Source: Streptomyces flavofungini (GTDB lineage Bacteria > Actinomycetota > Actinomycetes > Streptomycetales > Streptomycetaceae). From it: a stretch of 64,000 nucleotides of DNA. This document shows, piece by piece, positions 1 through 9,408 of the stretch; position 1 is the stretch's first letter; every line of letters begins with the position of its first letter. The DNA lies in assembly GCF_030388665.1 (NCBI RefSeq), contig NZ_CP128846.1, positions 5,034,501-5,098,500 of the forward strand. Reading direction: 5' to 3'. The notes under the pieces were generated by a model that was given only the letters and a program-made list of their open reading frames with translations, did no database searches and was not told the origin of the DNA. Both the position numbers and the translations under genes were made by a program.

Positions 1-2
1 GA

Positions 3-794
3 GCGGCCGCCGCGAGCGCGGCGGCGCTGATGACGCTGGCCACGGCGTGCGCCGGTGACGGGGCCGCGGCCAGCGACGACCCGGCGGCGGCCGACCCCGT
101 CGGGACGGTGCGGGCCGCCCCCGACTCCCTGGTGCGCGCCGGGAGTTCCCGGGCGCGCACGGCGATGGAGATGGCCAGCGGCGGCACCCGCGTGACCGTC
201 ACGGGCCGGGGCGGGTACGACTTCCGGCGCCGCGTCGGCCGGCTCGACGTCGCGCTGCCGCAGGAGCCCGCGGACACGTCCGGGCGCAGGCCGCCCGTCA
301 CCGAGCTGCTCGCGGGCGGGGACCTGTACATGAAGAACCGGGGCGCGGGCGTGCCCGCCGACAAGTGGGTGCACATCGAGACGGCGTCCCTGTCCGACGG
401 GAACCTCGTCACCGGCGGCGCCACCGACCCGTTCGCCGCCGCCGAACTCCTGCGCGGCGCGGGCGAGGTGACGTATGTGGAGCGGACCCGGCTCGACGGC
501 GTCGACGTGCGGCACTACCGCGGTGTGGTGGACCTGGCCCGGGCCGCGCGGGCCGCCTCCAAGGAGCACAGGCCCGCGCTCAGGACCGCGGTGGAGAAAG
601 GGTTCAGCAAGGCCGGGGTGCCGTTCGACGCCTACCTCGACGGGCGCGGGCGGCTGCGTGAGGTGCGCCACCGCTTCCGGGTCGCGGACGCGACGGTGGC
701 GTCGACGACCTCGCTGTACGGGTACGGGGCGCCGGTGCGGGTGCGGCTCCCCGCGGCCGGTGACATCTTCACCGGGAAGATCGCGGTGCGCTGA
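3..794 (+). CDS. Putative lipoprotein, 5' end outside window
   Basis: The frame is open from the window edge. The first visible residues are an alanine-rich hydrophobic stretch followed by LATAC, an imperfect lipobox, so the ATG at 30 would leave too short a signal peptide and the true start is probably upstream. The mature part (about 240 residues) has no recognisable catalytic motif; it is basic, with a small beta-rich look resembling LppX/LprG-type or LolA-like lipid-binding lipoproteins of actinobacteria (inference from general appearance only). It would be anchored outside the membrane. It ends 112 bp before a small conserved gene and shows no operon partner within the window. Confidence 0.7.
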   Translation, partial: AAAASAAALMTLATACAGDGAAASDDPAAADPVGTVRAAPDSLVRAGSSRARTAMEMASGGTRVTVTGRGGYDFRRRVGRLDVALPQEPADTSGRRPPVTELLAGGDLYMKNRGAGVPADKWVHIETASLSDGNLVTGGATDPFAAAELLRGAGEVTYVERTRLDGVDVRHYRGVVDLARAARAASKEHRPALRTAVEKGFSKAGVPFDAYLDGRGRLREVRHRFRVADATVASTTSLYGYGAPVRVRLPAAGDIFTGKIAVR

Positions 795-906
795 GCCGTT
801 GCACGGGTGAGGGGTGGAATATGGTCCGTCCGTGCCATGCGCGGTGCGTAGGCCGCTCCCTACTCTAGGAAGCCGATACCGGCACGAGTGTGGTCAGGAA
901 GAGGTG

Positions 907-1116
907 ATGAACGTGGCTCCGGTGGGCGGAACGGCAGTTCAGGACCACGTTGCCCTCGCCGAGATCGAGCTGTGCGGAGAACTGATCATCGCGGCGTCCG
1001 CCGCGCGCGGTGAGCGGCTCAGCGCCGACCGGATCGACGAGGTGCTCAGGGTCTTCGACGGGGACGGCGCGGTGGCCGGGAACGGCGCGGTGGCCGGGGA
1101 CGAGCCCCGGCCCTAG
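907..1116 (+). CDS. Small conserved hypothetical protein (69 aa)
   Basis: Starts at ATG 907 after a GGAAGAGG ribosome-binding site; an upstream in-frame ATG at 814 lacks one. The first 50 residues look conserved, with a central segment of two acidic helices (ELCGELIIAASAARGERLS then DRIDEVLRVF). The last 15 residues are a duplicated GAVAGNGAVAGDE, produced by a short DNA duplication near 1065-1098. No domain is recognised; proteins of this size and composition are common in Streptomyces beside csoR. It is convergent with csoR, 12 bp between stops. Confidence 0.65.
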   Translation: MNVAPVGGTAVQDHVALAEIELCGELIIAASAARGERLSADRIDEVLRVFDGDGAVAGNGAVAGDEPRP

Positions 1117-1128
1117 GCCTACGGCCTG

Positions 1129-1497
1129 TCAGGTGCGCAGCATCCGGGCGATGGCCTTCGTGGCCTCCTCGACCTTCGCGTCGATCTCGTCGCCGCCCTT
1201 GACCGCCGCGTCCGCGACGCAGTGGCGCAGGTGCTCCTCCAGGAGCTGGAGGGCGAAGGACTGCAGGGCCTTCGTGCCGGCGGAGACCTGGGTGAGTATG
1301 TCGATGCAGTAGACGTCCTCCTCGACCATCCGCTGCAGGCCCCTGATCTGGCCCTCGATGCGGCGCAGGCGCTTGAGGTGCTCGTCCTTCTGCTTGTGGT
1401 AGCCGTGTGTCTGGTGGGCCGTGCCCGCCGCTGCCGCCTGGTCCTCGCCGGAGGGCGCTTCGGTCGTGGCCGCGGCGGCCGCCTCTGTGGTCGTCAT
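1129..1497 (-). CDS. csoR: CsoR-family copper-sensing repressor
   Basis: A 122-residue CsoR/DUF156 protein. After a disordered Ala/Thr-rich N-terminus of about 30 residues, the helical core carries the Cu(I) triad Cys64, His89 and Cys93; the spacings of 25 and 4 match Cys36-His61-Cys65 of the Mycobacterium tuberculosis protein. CsoR binds DNA without copper and releases it on Cu(I) binding. The inverted repeat just upstream (1513-1529) is its likely operator, implying autoregulation. No copper ATPase or chaperone gene lies beside it here, so its main targets are probably elsewhere. Start chosen at ATG 1497; a longer frame upstream lacks family similarity. Confidence 0.92.
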   Translation of the reverse strand: MTTTEAAAAATTEAPSGEDQAAAAGTAHQTHGYHKQKDEHLKRLRRIEGQIRGLQRMVEEDVYCIDILTQVSAGTKALQSFALQLLEEHLRHCVADAAVKGGDEIDAKVEEATKAIARMLRT

Positions 1498-1512
1498 CGC
1501 GTCCTCCTGTGC

Positions 1513-1529
1513 ATACCCCTGGTGGGTAT
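1513..1529. promoter_or_regulatory. Likely CsoR operator
   Basis: ATACCC, five bases, GGGTAT: a perfect inverted repeat 15 bp upstream of the csoR start. This matches the G-tract-flanked form of known CsoR operators, so autoregulation is the simple reading. Confidence 0.75.
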
Positions 1530-1664
1530 AGGGTAGCCGATTCCTCGGGTGGTGTGCTGATCACTGTGCCTGATGGGCGACACTGGGGTCCGGCCGGTTA
1601 GCCGTGGCCGGATGATGCGCCTAGCATCAGCCTGACCGCATCCAAAGCACCCCGAGGACCCCAC

Positions 1665-2285
1665 GTGCGATTTCGTCTGACCCCCAGGGAGACGAGCTTC
1701 TACGACATGTTCGCCGCATCCGCGGACAACATCGTCACCGGCTCCAAGCTCCTGATGGAACTGCTCGGGGCCGACGCCTCCGCCCGAGCCGAGATCGCTG
1801 AGCGTATGCGGGCCGCCGAACACGCGGGGGACGACGCGACGCATGCGATCTTCCACCAGCTGAACTCCTCGTTCATCACGCCGTTCGACCGCGAGGACAT
1901 CTACTCCCTCGCGTCCTCGCTCGACGACATCATGGACGCCATGGAGGAGGCCGTCGACCTGGTCGTGCTCTACCAGGTCGAGGAGCTCCCCAAGGGCGTG
2001 GAGCAGCAGATCGAGGTGCTCGCCCGCGCCGCCGAGCTGACGGCCGAGGCGATGCCGCATCTGCGCACCATGGACAACCTCACCGAATACTGGATCGAGG
2101 TCAACCGCCTGGAGAACCAGGCCGACCAGATCCACCGCAAGCTGCTCGCCCACCTCTTCAACGGCAAGTACGACGCCATCGAGGTGCTGAAGCTCAAGCA
2201 GATCGTCGATGTGCTGGAAGAGGCGGCCGACGCGTTCGAGCACGTCGCCAACACGGTGGAGACCATCGCGGTCAAGGAGTCCTGA
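1665..2285 (+). CDS. DUF47 / PhoU-like Pit accessory protein
   Basis: A 206-residue all-helical DUF47 protein, distantly PhoU-like, full length for the family. GTG start at 1665 follows a GAGGA motif. It carries the acidic E/D-rich helices (for example DREDIYSLASSLDDIMDAMEE) that bind metal clusters in the PhoU fold. DUF47 genes are almost always paired with a Pit transporter, and here the pit gene starts 9 bp downstream, so the two are co-transcribed and probably act together in low-affinity phosphate uptake. The role (regulator or partner of Pit) is inferred from family context. No PHO box is visible upstream. Confidence 0.9.
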   Translation: MRFRLTPRETSFYDMFAASADNIVTGSKLLMELLGADASARAEIAERMRAAEHAGDDATHAIFHQLNSSFITPFDREDIYSLASSLDDIMDAMEEAVDLVVLYQVEELPKGVEQQIEVLARAAELTAEAMPHLRTMDNLTEYWIEVNRLENQADQIHRKLLAHLFNGKYDAIEVLKLKQIVDVLEEAADAFEHVANTVETIAVKES

Positions 2286-2294
2286 GGCACCTCC

Positions 2295-3293
2295 ATGGAC
2301 ACCTTCGCGTTGATCGTGACCATTGGCGTCGCGCTCGGTTTCACGTACACGAATGGCTTTCACGACTCCGCGAACGCCATCGCCACCTCCGTCTCCACGC
2401 GTGCGCTGACGCCACGCGCGGCGCTCGCCATGGCCGCGGTCATGAACCTCGCCGGTGCCTTCCTCGGCAGCGGCATCGCCAAGACGGTCAGCGAAGGGCT
2501 GATCGAGACGCCGCACGGCACCAAGGGGATGTGGATCCTCTTTGCCGGTCTGGTCGGCGCCATCGTCTGGAACCTCGTCACCTGGTACTTCGGCCTGCCC
2601 TCCTCCTCGTCGCACGCGCTGTTCGGCGGTCTGGTGGGGGCGGCGCTCGCGGGCGGCATCGGGGTGATCTGGTCCGGGGTCGTCGAGAAGATCGTCATCC
2701 CGATGTTCCTGTCGCCGCTGGTCGGCCTGGCGGTCGGCTATCTGGTGATGTGCGCGATCATGTGGATGTTCCGCAAGTCCAACCCGCACAAGGCCAAGCG
2801 CGGCTTCAGGATCGCGCAGACCGTCTCGGCGGCCGGCATGGCGCTCGGCCACGGCCTCCAGGACGCCCAGAAGACCATGGGCATCGTGGTGATGGCCCTG
2901 GTCATCGCCGACGTCGAGGACGCCGGTGACCCGATCCCGATCTGGGTCAAGATCTCCTGTGCGGTGATGCTGTCGCTCGGTACGTACGCCGGTGGCTGGC
3001 GCATCATGCGCACCCTCGGCCGCAAGATCATCGAGCTGGACCCGCCGCAGGGCTTCGCCGCGGAGACCACGGGCGCGGGCATCATGTTCACCACCGCGTT
3101 CATGTTCCACGCGCCGATCTCCACCACGCACGTCATCACGTCCGCGATCATGGGCGTCGGTGCGACCAAGCGGGTGAACGCGGTGCGCTGGGGCGTCGCC
3201 AAGAACATCATCCTGGGCTGGTTCATCACCATGCCCGCGGCGGCCCTGGTCGCTGCCTTGAGCTTCTGGATCGTGAATCTGGCGTTCCTGTAG
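2295..3293 (+). CDS. pit: Low-affinity inorganic phosphate transporter, PiT family
   Basis: A 332-residue polytopic membrane protein with the two PiT (PHO4) signature repeats: GFHDSANAIATSVST near the N-terminus and the second copy around GLQDAQKTMG / HAPISTTHVITS in the C-terminal half. PiT proteins import metal-phosphate complexes with protons. The length is typical of short actinobacterial Pit proteins. It follows its DUF47 partner by 9 bp and ends just before a strong bidirectional terminator. Together with pstSCAB downstream this gives the cell both low- and high-affinity phosphate uptake in one neighbourhood. Confidence 0.93.
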   Translation: MDTFALIVTIGVALGFTYTNGFHDSANAIATSVSTRALTPRAALAMAAVMNLAGAFLGSGIAKTVSEGLIETPHGTKGMWILFAGLVGAIVWNLVTWYFGLPSSSSHALFGGLVGAALAGGIGVIWSGVVEKIVIPMFLSPLVGLAVGYLVMCAIMWMFRKSNPHKAKRGFRIAQTVSAAGMALGHGLQDAQKTMGIVVMALVIADVEDAGDPIPIWVKISCAVMLSLGTYAGGWRIMRTLGRKIIELDPPQGFAAETTGAGIMFTTAFMFHAPISTTHVITSAIMGVGATKRVNAVRWGVAKNIILGWFITMPAAALVAALSFWIVNLAFL

Positions 3294-3308
3294 GGGCGCG
3301 GACGCGGG

Positions 3309-3352
3309 AGTGCCCCCGGTCCGGATCGTGGTGATCCGGGCCGGGGGCACTT
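3309..3352. terminator. Bidirectional terminator between pit and FG-GAP gene
   Basis: Near-perfect inverted repeat: AGTGCCCCCGG and CCGGATC on the left, GATCCGG and CCGGGGGCACT on the right, loop GTGGT. It lies between convergent genes and probably ends both transcripts. Confidence 0.85.
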
Positions 3353-3402
3353 CGCGTGTACGGGCCCGCTCTCGGCGTGCCCGGCGTACTCGGCGTACGC
3401 GT

Positions 3403-4833
3403 CTACTTCGCGAAGTACTCGCCGAAGTGGGCGGAGCCGTAGCCGCCGCCGAGGTTGAAGCTCTTGGCGCCGGTGCCGGTCACGCCGCTCGCGTCGGTCT
3501 GGAGCTGCCAGGTGCGGCCGACGAAGGTGTCCTCGCCCATGCCGCCCACGTAGACCTCGGGGGTGCCGTTCTTGTCGGCGTCGACGACGGTGACCGCCTC
3601 GCCGAAGTGGTCCGACTTCTCCGAGGTGCTGGGGATGCCCTTGGAGTTCTGCGTGAGGACCTTGGCGCCCTTGGTGGTGACGCCGCTCTTGCTGCCGCGC
3701 AGCATGGTGACCGAGCCGGACACGGCCGTGGACGGATCCGTCGCGGACTCCCAGGACGCCCCGACCAGGATGTCGCCGTAGCCGTCCTTGTCCAGGTCGC
3801 CGACGGCCACGTCGGTGCCCCAGCGGTCGCCCTTCTCGTCGATGCCGGGGACGCCCGGGCTGTCCTGGTCGTAGACGCGGGCCGGGATCGTCTTGCTCAC
3901 GCCGTCCGGGCCGCCGTAGGTGACGGAGATCGCGCCGCTGTTGTCGGCGTCGTACTCCTGCGGCGTGCCGACGAAGTCCTGGAAGCCGTCGCCGTTGAGG
4001 TCGCCGAAGGCGCCGCCGTGGCGGGCGTTCAGCTTGCCGCCGGGGACGTAGCCGTCGCGGGTGCCCTGCAGGACGCGGGCCTGGCGGCCGTCGGACGGGC
4101 GGGTGCCGGTGCCCATGGTCACCACGTCGTCGACGCCGTCGCCGGTCATGTCGCCGACCTGGACGCTGGTCGCGGCCACCCCGTCCTTGGCCTCGGTGTC
4201 CCGGAACTGGACGGAGGCCGGCTTGCCGGTGCCGCGGTCGAAGGGGCCGTAGAGCGTGCCGAGGCCCCAGTTGGCGTTCATCTGCGGGCCGACCTGGGCG
4301 GCGCCGACGATGTCGGCCTTGCCGTCGCCGTTGACGTCGCCGATCCGCTGCCAGGCCTGGCGGAAGGCCGGGGACGCGGTGGTGCCCTCGCCGGTGGGCA
4401 CCTCGGTGCCGCCGGAGATGCCGTCCTTGCCGCCCCACAGCACGAGCAGCCCGGGGCCGTCGCTGATCAGCAGGTCGTCGTAGCCGTCGTCGTCGAGGTC
4501 GCCGTGGCTCGCCTGGATGCCCCAGCCGTAGGGGTTGGCCTTGGGCTCGCCCGGGACGCCGGGCGTGGCACGGCTGACCAGCTGCTGCTTGTCGTACTTC
4601 AGGCCCTCGGCGGAGCCGTAGACGATGGAGACGAGCCCGGCCCGCTTGATGCCGTCGATCTTGGCGCTGGGCGCGCCGATCGCCAGGTCCGGGTAGCCGT
4701 CGCCGTTGAAGTCGGCGGCGTCCTTCCCGGCGGCGGGCTTGGCGGGGGCCGCGGGGGCGGCCTGGGCCGGGGCGGTGACGCTCAGCAGGGCCGCGGCGCA
4801 GGCCGCGGCCGTGAGATAGGTGGTGCTGCGCAA
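3403..4833 (-). CDS. Secreted FG-GAP / VCBS repeat protein
   Basis: A 476-residue exported protein made of about seven FG-GAP repeats with Ca2+-binding loops of the form DxNGDGxxD (DFNGDGYPD, DLDDDGYDD, DVNGDGKAD, DMTGDGVDD, DLNGDGFQD, DLDKDGYGD, DADKNGTPE). These fold into an integrin-alpha-like beta-propeller. The start is placed at TTG 4833: it gives a clean Sec signal peptide (hydrophobic core then TAPAQA cleavage site) and sits behind GGGGGGA; upstream in-frame codons add 71 implausible residues. Such proteins are abundant extracellular proteins in Streptomyces with unknown ligand; no hydrolase domain is fused here. Confidence 0.88.
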   Translation of the reverse strand: MRSTTYLTAAACAAALLSVTAPAQAAPAAPAKPAAGKDAADFNGDGYPDLAIGAPSAKIDGIKRAGLVSIVYGSAEGLKYDKQQLVSRATPGVPGEPKANPYGWGIQASHGDLDDDGYDDLLISDGPGLLVLWGGKDGISGGTEVPTGEGTTASPAFRQAWQRIGDVNGDGKADIVGAAQVGPQMNANWGLGTLYGPFDRGTGKPASVQFRDTEAKDGVAATSVQVGDMTGDGVDDVVTMGTGTRPSDGRQARVLQGTRDGYVPGGKLNARHGGAFGDLNGDGFQDFVGTPQEYDADNSGAISVTYGGPDGVSKTIPARVYDQDSPGVPGIDEKGDRWGTDVAVGDLDKDGYGDILVGASWESATDPSTAVSGSVTMLRGSKSGVTTKGAKVLTQNSKGIPSTSEKSDHFGEAVTVVDADKNGTPEVYVGGMGEDTFVGRTWQLQTDASGVTGTGAKSFNLGGGYGSAHFGEYFAK

Positions 4834-4986
4834 GAGAGAGTCCCCCCAGGGTGTGTGCCGGGCCGGGAACGGATTCCGGCCAGGTCCTGATGCCGAAGTT
4901 GACCAACGGGGGGCGCGGATAGTTGTGGTGACGCCGAACACGGGAGACGCGGGAAGGGCGGCTGGGGCGGGACGGGAAAGTGATAC

Positions 4987-5019
4987 GGGCCCGCCCCCCG
5001 GGAGCCGGGGGGCGGGCCC
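4987..5019 (-). terminator. Terminator of the pst operon
   Basis: A 15-bp perfect stem (GGGCCCGCCCCCCGG with its complement) around a three-base loop, 64 bp after the pstB stop on the minus strand. Confidence 0.8.
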
Positions 5020-5082
5020 TTCTCGTCCCTGCGGTGGCACCGCCATGCAGCACCGCGGGGAGTTCTGTCCGGCCGGTGAGGT

Positions 5083-5859
5083 CTAGCCGAAGCGGCCGGA
5101 GATGTAGTCCTCGGTCGCCTGGACCGACGGGTTGGAGAAGATGCGCTCGGTCTCGTCGATCTCGATGAGCTTGCCGGGCTGGCCGACCGCCGCGAGGTTG
5201 AAGAAGGCCGTGCGGTCCGAGACGCGGGCCGCCTGCTGCATGTTGTGCGTCACGATGACGATCGTGAAGCGCTCCTTCAGCTCGCCGATCAGGTCCTCGA
5301 TGGCGAGGGTGGAGATCGGGTCGAGCGCCGAGCAGGGCTCGTCCATCAGGAGCACCTGCGGCTCCACGGCGATGGCGCGGGCGATGCACAGGCGCTGCTG
5401 CTGGCCGCCGGAGAGGCCGGAGCCGGGCTTGTTCAGGCGGTCCTTGACCTCGTTCCAGAGGTTGGCGCCCTTGAGGGACTTCTCGACGACGTCGTTCAGC
5501 TCGCTCTTCTTGTACGAGCCGTTGAGCTTCAGGCCCGCCGCGACGTTGTCGTAGATCGACATGGTCGGGAAGGGGTTCGGCCGCTGGAAGACCATGCCGA
5601 TGGTGCGGCGCACGTTCACCGGGTCCACGCCGGAGCCGTACAGGTCGTCGCCGTCCAGGAGCACCTTGCCGTCGACGCGGCCGCCGGGGGTGACCTCGTG
5701 CATGCGGTTCAGGGTGCGCAGGAACGTGGACTTGCCGCAGCCGGACGGGCCGATGAAGGCCGTCACGGAGCGGGGCTCCACGGTCATGGAGATGTCTTCG
5801 ATCGCCTTGTGGGAACCGTAGTAGGCGTTGAGGCCCGATACGTCGATTCGCTTGGCCAT
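5083..5859 (-). CDS. pstB: Phosphate ABC transporter ATP-binding protein PstB
   Basis: 258 residues, the usual PstB length. Visible motifs in order: Walker [10 protein letters not shown] (about residues 36-44), Q-loop [13 protein letters not shown] signature LSGGQQQRL, Walker B with [12 protein letters not shown], and H-loop VTHNMQQA. The RPNPFPMS-type Q-loop and CSALDP are characteristic of PstB. ATG at 5859 is used because [15 protein letters not shown] is the conserved N-terminus; longer reading upstream is out of family. Last gene of pstSCAB, 56 bp after pstA. It powers high-affinity phosphate import at the membrane. Confidence 0.97.
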   Translation of the reverse strand: MAKRIDVSGLNAYYGSHKAIEDISMTVEPRSVTAFIGPSGCGKSTFLRTLNRMHEVTPGGRVDGKVLLDGDDLYGSGVDPVNVRRTIGMVFQRPNPFPTMSIYDNVAAGLKLNGSYKKSELNDVVEKSLKGANLWNEVKDRLNKPGSGLSGGQQQRLCIARAIAVEPQVLLMDEPCSALDPISTLAIEDLIGELKERFTIVIVTHNMQQAARVSDRTAFFNLAAVGQPGKLIEIDETERIFSNPSVQATEDYISGRFG

Positions 5860-5915
5860 GGGGATCACTGCTTTCGAAAAGGGGGGGTACTGCCGTCGGT
5901 CGCTGGGTGGCCGCG

Positions 5916-6992
5916 TCAGCGACCGGTCTTCGGGGCCTTCCAGCGGGCGATGCCGCGGGCCACGAGGTTGAGGATCATGATGAACGCGATCAGCGCGAGC
6001 GCCGCCGCCCAGGCACGGTCGTAACCGGCGGAGGTGCCGGACGCGTACTGCTGGTAGATGAAGAGCGGCAGCGAGCCCTGCGGGCCGTTGAACGGGTCCG
6101 TGTTGATGAAGGGGTTCGTCCAGACCAGGAGCAGCACGGGCGCGGTCTCGCCCGCGATGCGGGCGACGGCCAGCATGACGCCGGTCGTGATGCCGCCGAT
6201 GGCGGTGGGCAGGACCACCTTCAGGATGGTGCGCCACTTCGGTACGCCGAGGGCGAGCGATGCCTCGCGGAGCTCGTTCGGGACGAGCTTCAGCATCTCC
6301 TCGGTGGAGCGCACGACCACCGGCATCATCAGGATCGACAGCGCCATGGCGCCGGCCCAGCCGGAGAAGTCGAAGCCGAGGATCAGGATCCAGAAGCTGA
6401 GGACGAACAGACCGGCGACGATGGACGGGATGCCCGTCATCACGTCGACGAAGAAGGTGACGGCCTTGGCGAGCTTGCCGCGTCCGTACTCGACGAGGTA
6501 GATCGCGGTGAGCAGGCCGATCGGCACGGCGATCAGGCAGGCGAGGCCGACCTGCTCCAGGGTGCCGATGAGCGCGTGGTAGATGCCGCCGCCGGGCTCG
6601 TCGTCGGCGACGACGCCCATCGAGTGGCTCAGGAAGTACCCGTCGAAGACCTCCGTGCCGCGCTGGACGGTCTCGAAGATGAGGGAGGCCAGCGGCACGA
6701 CGGCCAGCAGGAACATGACCCACACCAGCGAGGTGGCCAGGCGGTCCTTGGCCTGCCGGGTGCCTTCGACACTCGCCGAGAGGAAGTACGAGACGCCGAC
6801 GAACAGGATCGCCGAGATGAGGCCCCACTGCAGGCGGGAGCTGAGGTCGGCCGCGAGGCCGATGCCGCTGCCCACGGCGAGGGAGCCGACGGCGATGACG
6901 TAGGGCGCCCAGCGAGGCAGGCGGGCCCTGCGCAGGTCGGACGGGGGCCGGCCGCCGGGGGTACCGGTGGGCTTGACGGTCGTGGTGCTCAT
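5916..6992 (-). CDS. pstA: Phosphate ABC transporter permease PstA
   Basis: 358 residues with an extended basic N-terminus, two extra hydrophobic segments, then the PstA core of about six membrane helices and the EAA loop ([25 protein letters not shown]). Starts at ATG 6992, overlapping the pstC stop by 4 bp (ATGA), which indicates translational coupling. It forms the channel with PstC. The N-terminal extension compared with E. coli PstA is typical of Streptomyces homologues. Confidence 0.96.
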   Translation of the reverse strand: MSTTTVKPTGTPGGRPPSDLRRARLPRWAPYVIAVGSLAVGSGIGLAADLSSRLQWGLISAILFVGVSYFLSASVEGTRQAKDRLATSLVWVMFLLAVVPLASLIFETVQRGTEVFDGYFLSHSMGVVADDEPGGGIYHALIGTLEQVGLACLIAVPIGLLTAIYLVEYGRGKLAKAVTFFVDVMTGIPSIVAGLFVLSFWILILGFDFSGWAGAMALSILMMPVVVRSTEEMLKLVPNELREASLALGVPKWRTILKVVLPTAIGGITTGVMLAVARIAGETAPVLLLVWTNPFINTDPFNGPQGSLPLFIYQQYASGTSAGYDRAWAAALALIAFIMILNLVARGIARWKAPKTGR

Positions 6993-8014
6993 GCGTTGGC
7001 CCCCGAGTACTCCTTGCGGCGCGCGATGATCAGGCGGGCCGCGCCGTTGACAAGGAGAGTGATGACGAACAGGACGAGACCGGAGGCGATCAGGGCGTCC
7101 CGGCCGTACTCGCTGGCCTCGCTGAACTTGCTGGCGATGTTCTGGGCGAAGGTGCCGCCGCCGTAGTCGAGCACGGACGCCTGGATCACGAAGGTCGGGG
7201 AGAGCACGGTGGCCACGGCGATCGTCTCGCCGAGCGCGCGGCCGAGGCCCAGCATCGAGGCGGAGATGATGCCGGAGCGGCCGAAGGGGAGCACCGACAT
7301 GCGGATGACCTCCCAGCGCGTGGCGCCGAGGGCCAAGGCGGCCTCCTCGTGCATCTTCGGGACCTGCAGGAAGACCTCGCGGCTCACGTTGGTGATGATC
7401 GGCAGGATCATGATCGCGAGCAGGATGCCGACGGTCATCAGGGAGCGCGGGGCGCCGCCGTGGTACTCGAAGATGCCGGTCCAGCCGAAGTAGTCGTCGA
7501 GCCAGCTGTAGAGGCCGGTGAGGTTCGGGGCGACCACGAGGGCGCCCCACAGGCCGTAGACGATCGAGGGCACCGCGGCGAGCAGGTCGATCACGAAGGC
7601 GATGGGGGCGGCGAGCCTGCGCGGCGCGTAGTGCGAGATGAACAGCGCGATGCCGATGGCCACGGGCACGGCGATCACGAGCGCGATGATCGAGCTCACG
7701 ATGGTGCCGAAGACCAGGACGGCGATGCCGAAGTAGGGCTTGCCGTCGTGCAGGGAGCCCGCGGGGTCCCACTCGAAGGTGGTGAGGAAGTTGCCCTCGT
7801 TGTCCGCGAGCGCGATGGAGGCGCGGTAGGCGAGGAAGGCCGCGACGGCGGCCATGATCAGCAGCAGCGTGATGCCGGAGCCGCGCGAGAGCGCGAGGAA
7901 GATCCGGTCACCGGGGCGGGTGGCGCCGCGCGCGGCGCGCTTCTGCTCGGTGGTCGTCGGCTCGGCGTCCTCGACGTGCGAGGGCGGGGGAGGGGTGTCG
8001 GTGGGTATGTCCAT
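6989..8014 (-). CDS. pstC: Phosphate ABC transporter permease PstC
   Basis: 341 residues, six or more membrane helices, with the EAA motif ([25 protein letters not shown]) and the PstC-typical [15 protein letters not shown] charged, disordered cytoplasmic N-terminus of about 45 residues precedes the first helix. Starts at ATG 8014 behind AGAACCCCC; stop overlaps pstA by 4 bp. A strong hairpin lies between it and pstS, so pstCAB is likely transcribed at a lower level than pstS. Confidence 0.96.
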   Translation of the reverse strand: MDIPTDTPPPPSHVEDAEPTTTEQKRAARGATRPGDRIFLALSRGSGITLLLIMAAVAAFLAYRASIALADNEGNFLTTFEWDPAGSLHDGKPYFGIAVLVFGTIVSSIIALVIAVPVAIGIALFISHYAPRRLAAPIAFVIDLLAAVPSIVYGLWGALVVAPNLTGLYSWLDDYFGWTGIFEYHGGAPRSLMTVGILLAIMILPIITNVSREVFLQVPKMHEEAALALGATRWEVIRMSVLPFGRSGIISASMLGLGRALGETIAVATVLSPTFVIQASVLDYGGGTFAQNIASKFSEASEYGRDALIASGLVLFVITLLVNGAARLIIARRKEYSGANA

Positions 8015-8085
8015 GGGGGTTCTCCGGTCTGCGGAGCCGGCCGCGCGGTCGGCGCGGGTGGCTCCTGGCGGCGGTGCACCGGACG

Positions 8086-8114
8086 GCGCGGCCCGCCGGG
8101 GAGGCGGGCCGCGC
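8086..8114 (-). terminator. Intra-operon hairpin between pstS and pstC
   Basis: Perfect 12-bp stem GCGCGGCCCGCC / GGCGGGCCGCGC with a five-base loop, starting 8 bp after the pstS stop. It likely attenuates read-through or protects the pstS message, giving the binding protein in excess of the transporter. Confidence 0.75.
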
Positions 8115-8121
8115 TCTTAGG

Positions 8122-9243
8122 TCAGCTCAGGCCCTTGACGGTCTCGCGGACCTTGGTGATGATCTCGGTCGGCATCGGGGCGTAGGACTCGTCCTTGAGG
8201 ACGGACTGACCGTCCTCGCTCGCGATGTAGTTCAGGAAGGACTTCGTGGTGGCGAGGGTGTCCTTCTTGTTGTTCTTCTCGCAGACGATCTCGTACGTGA
8301 CCAGGATGATCGGGTACGCGCCCTCGGCCGTGGGCTTGTAGTTCAGCTCCATGGCGAGGTCCTTGCCCTTGCCGACGACCTTGGCCTCGGAGATGGCCTT
8401 GGAGGCGTTGTCGACGGTGGCCTTGACCGGCTCCTTGGCGCCCGTCTTGAGGTCGACGGTCTTGATGCCCTCGGTGGCGTACGACAGCTCCATGTAGGAG
8501 ATGGCGCCCTCGGTCTGCTTCACCTGCTGGGCGACGCCGGAGGAGCCGCTCGCGGACTGGCCGCCCTTGGCGGCCCAGACCTTGGCGGGCTCGTGCGGCC
8601 AGGCGGAGGGCGCGGCGCCCTTCAGGTACTTGGTGAAGTTGTCCGTGGTGCCGGACTCGTCGGAGCGGTGGAAGGCCTGGATCTTGGTGCCGGGGAGCTT
8701 GGCGTCGGGGTTGAGCTTCTCGATCGCCTTGTCGTCCCAGGTCTTGATCTTGTCGTTGAAGATGTCGGCGATGGTCTTCGCGTCCAGGGTGAGGCTGTCG
8801 ACGCCCGGGACGTTGTAGGCGATCGCGATCGGGCCGCCGACCATCGGCAGGTCGATGGCCTGGCTGCCCTTGCAGACCTTCTTCGACTCGGCGATCTCCT
8901 CCGGCTTCAGGGCCGAGTCCGAGCCGGCGAAGGCGGTCTGGCCCTGCAGGAAGGAGGTGATGCCGGCGCCGGAGCCGTCCGGCTTGTACTGCAGCTGCAC
9001 GTCCTTGCAGGCGGCGCGGTACTGCTTGACCCAGGCGTCGATCGCGCCCTTCTGTGCGGACGAGCCGGAGGCCATGAGCTGGCCCTTGGCGCCCTCGCAG
9101 TCGATGTTGCTGTTGGCGTTGGTCTTCTTGCCGCCGTTGCTGCTGCCGTCGTCGTCCGAGCCGCACGCCGTGAGGGCCAGGGCGCCGGAGACGGCGAGAG
9201 CACCGAGGGTGAGGGCCCGCCGGTTCATGCGCTGAAGCTTCAC
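8122..9243 (-). CDS. pstS: Phosphate-binding lipoprotein PstS
   Basis: 373 residues. GTG start at 9243 follows GGAAGGAA and yields a lipoprotein signal peptide with basic N-region, hydrophobic core and lipobox LTAC; mature protein begins CGSDDD with a Ser/Asn-rich linker. Phosphate-site motifs are present: ASGSSAQ near the N-terminus of the domain, and SDESGTTDNF (the loop that contacts phosphate). Captures phosphate outside the membrane and hands it to PstCA. First gene of pstSCAB; a two-unit PHO box lies about 165 bp upstream, so PhoP control under phosphate limitation is expected. Confidence 0.96.
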   Translation of the reverse strand: MKLQRMNRRALTLGALAVSGALALTACGSDDDGSSNGGKKTNANSNIDCEGAKGQLMASGSSAQKGAIDAWVKQYRAACKDVQLQYKPDGSGAGITSFLQGQTAFAGSDSALKPEEIAESKKVCKGSQAIDLPMVGGPIAIAYNVPGVDSLTLDAKTIADIFNDKIKTWDDKAIEKLNPDAKLPGTKIQAFHRSDESGTTDNFTKYLKGAAPSAWPHEPAKVWAAKGGQSASGSSGVAQQVKQTEGAISYMELSYATEGIKTVDLKTGAKEPVKATVDNASKAISEAKVVGKGKDLAMELNYKPTAEGAYPIILVTYEIVCEKNNKKDTLATTKSFLNYIASEDGQSVLKDESYAPMPTEIITKVRETVKGLS

Positions 9244-9408
9244 TGTCGGGAGTTCCTTCCGGGAGCCGCCGGGCGGCGGCGTGCGAAGTCTGTACGAGTG
9301 GCCGTAGGTGGCCGTGGGTCTGGCGCGTGCTGCCGGGGCGTTCCGTGGGATCGCGCCACGCATCACGTAGGGCCGAAATTAGGCAGATCAGGTGAAGTGA
9401 CCGATGGC

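Noticed and set aside
1494..3350. 618-residue open frame on the minus strand across the pit genes
   Set aside because: Mirror frame of the DUF47 and pit genes; His/Asp/Arg-rich low-complexity product typical of antisense high-GC DNA.
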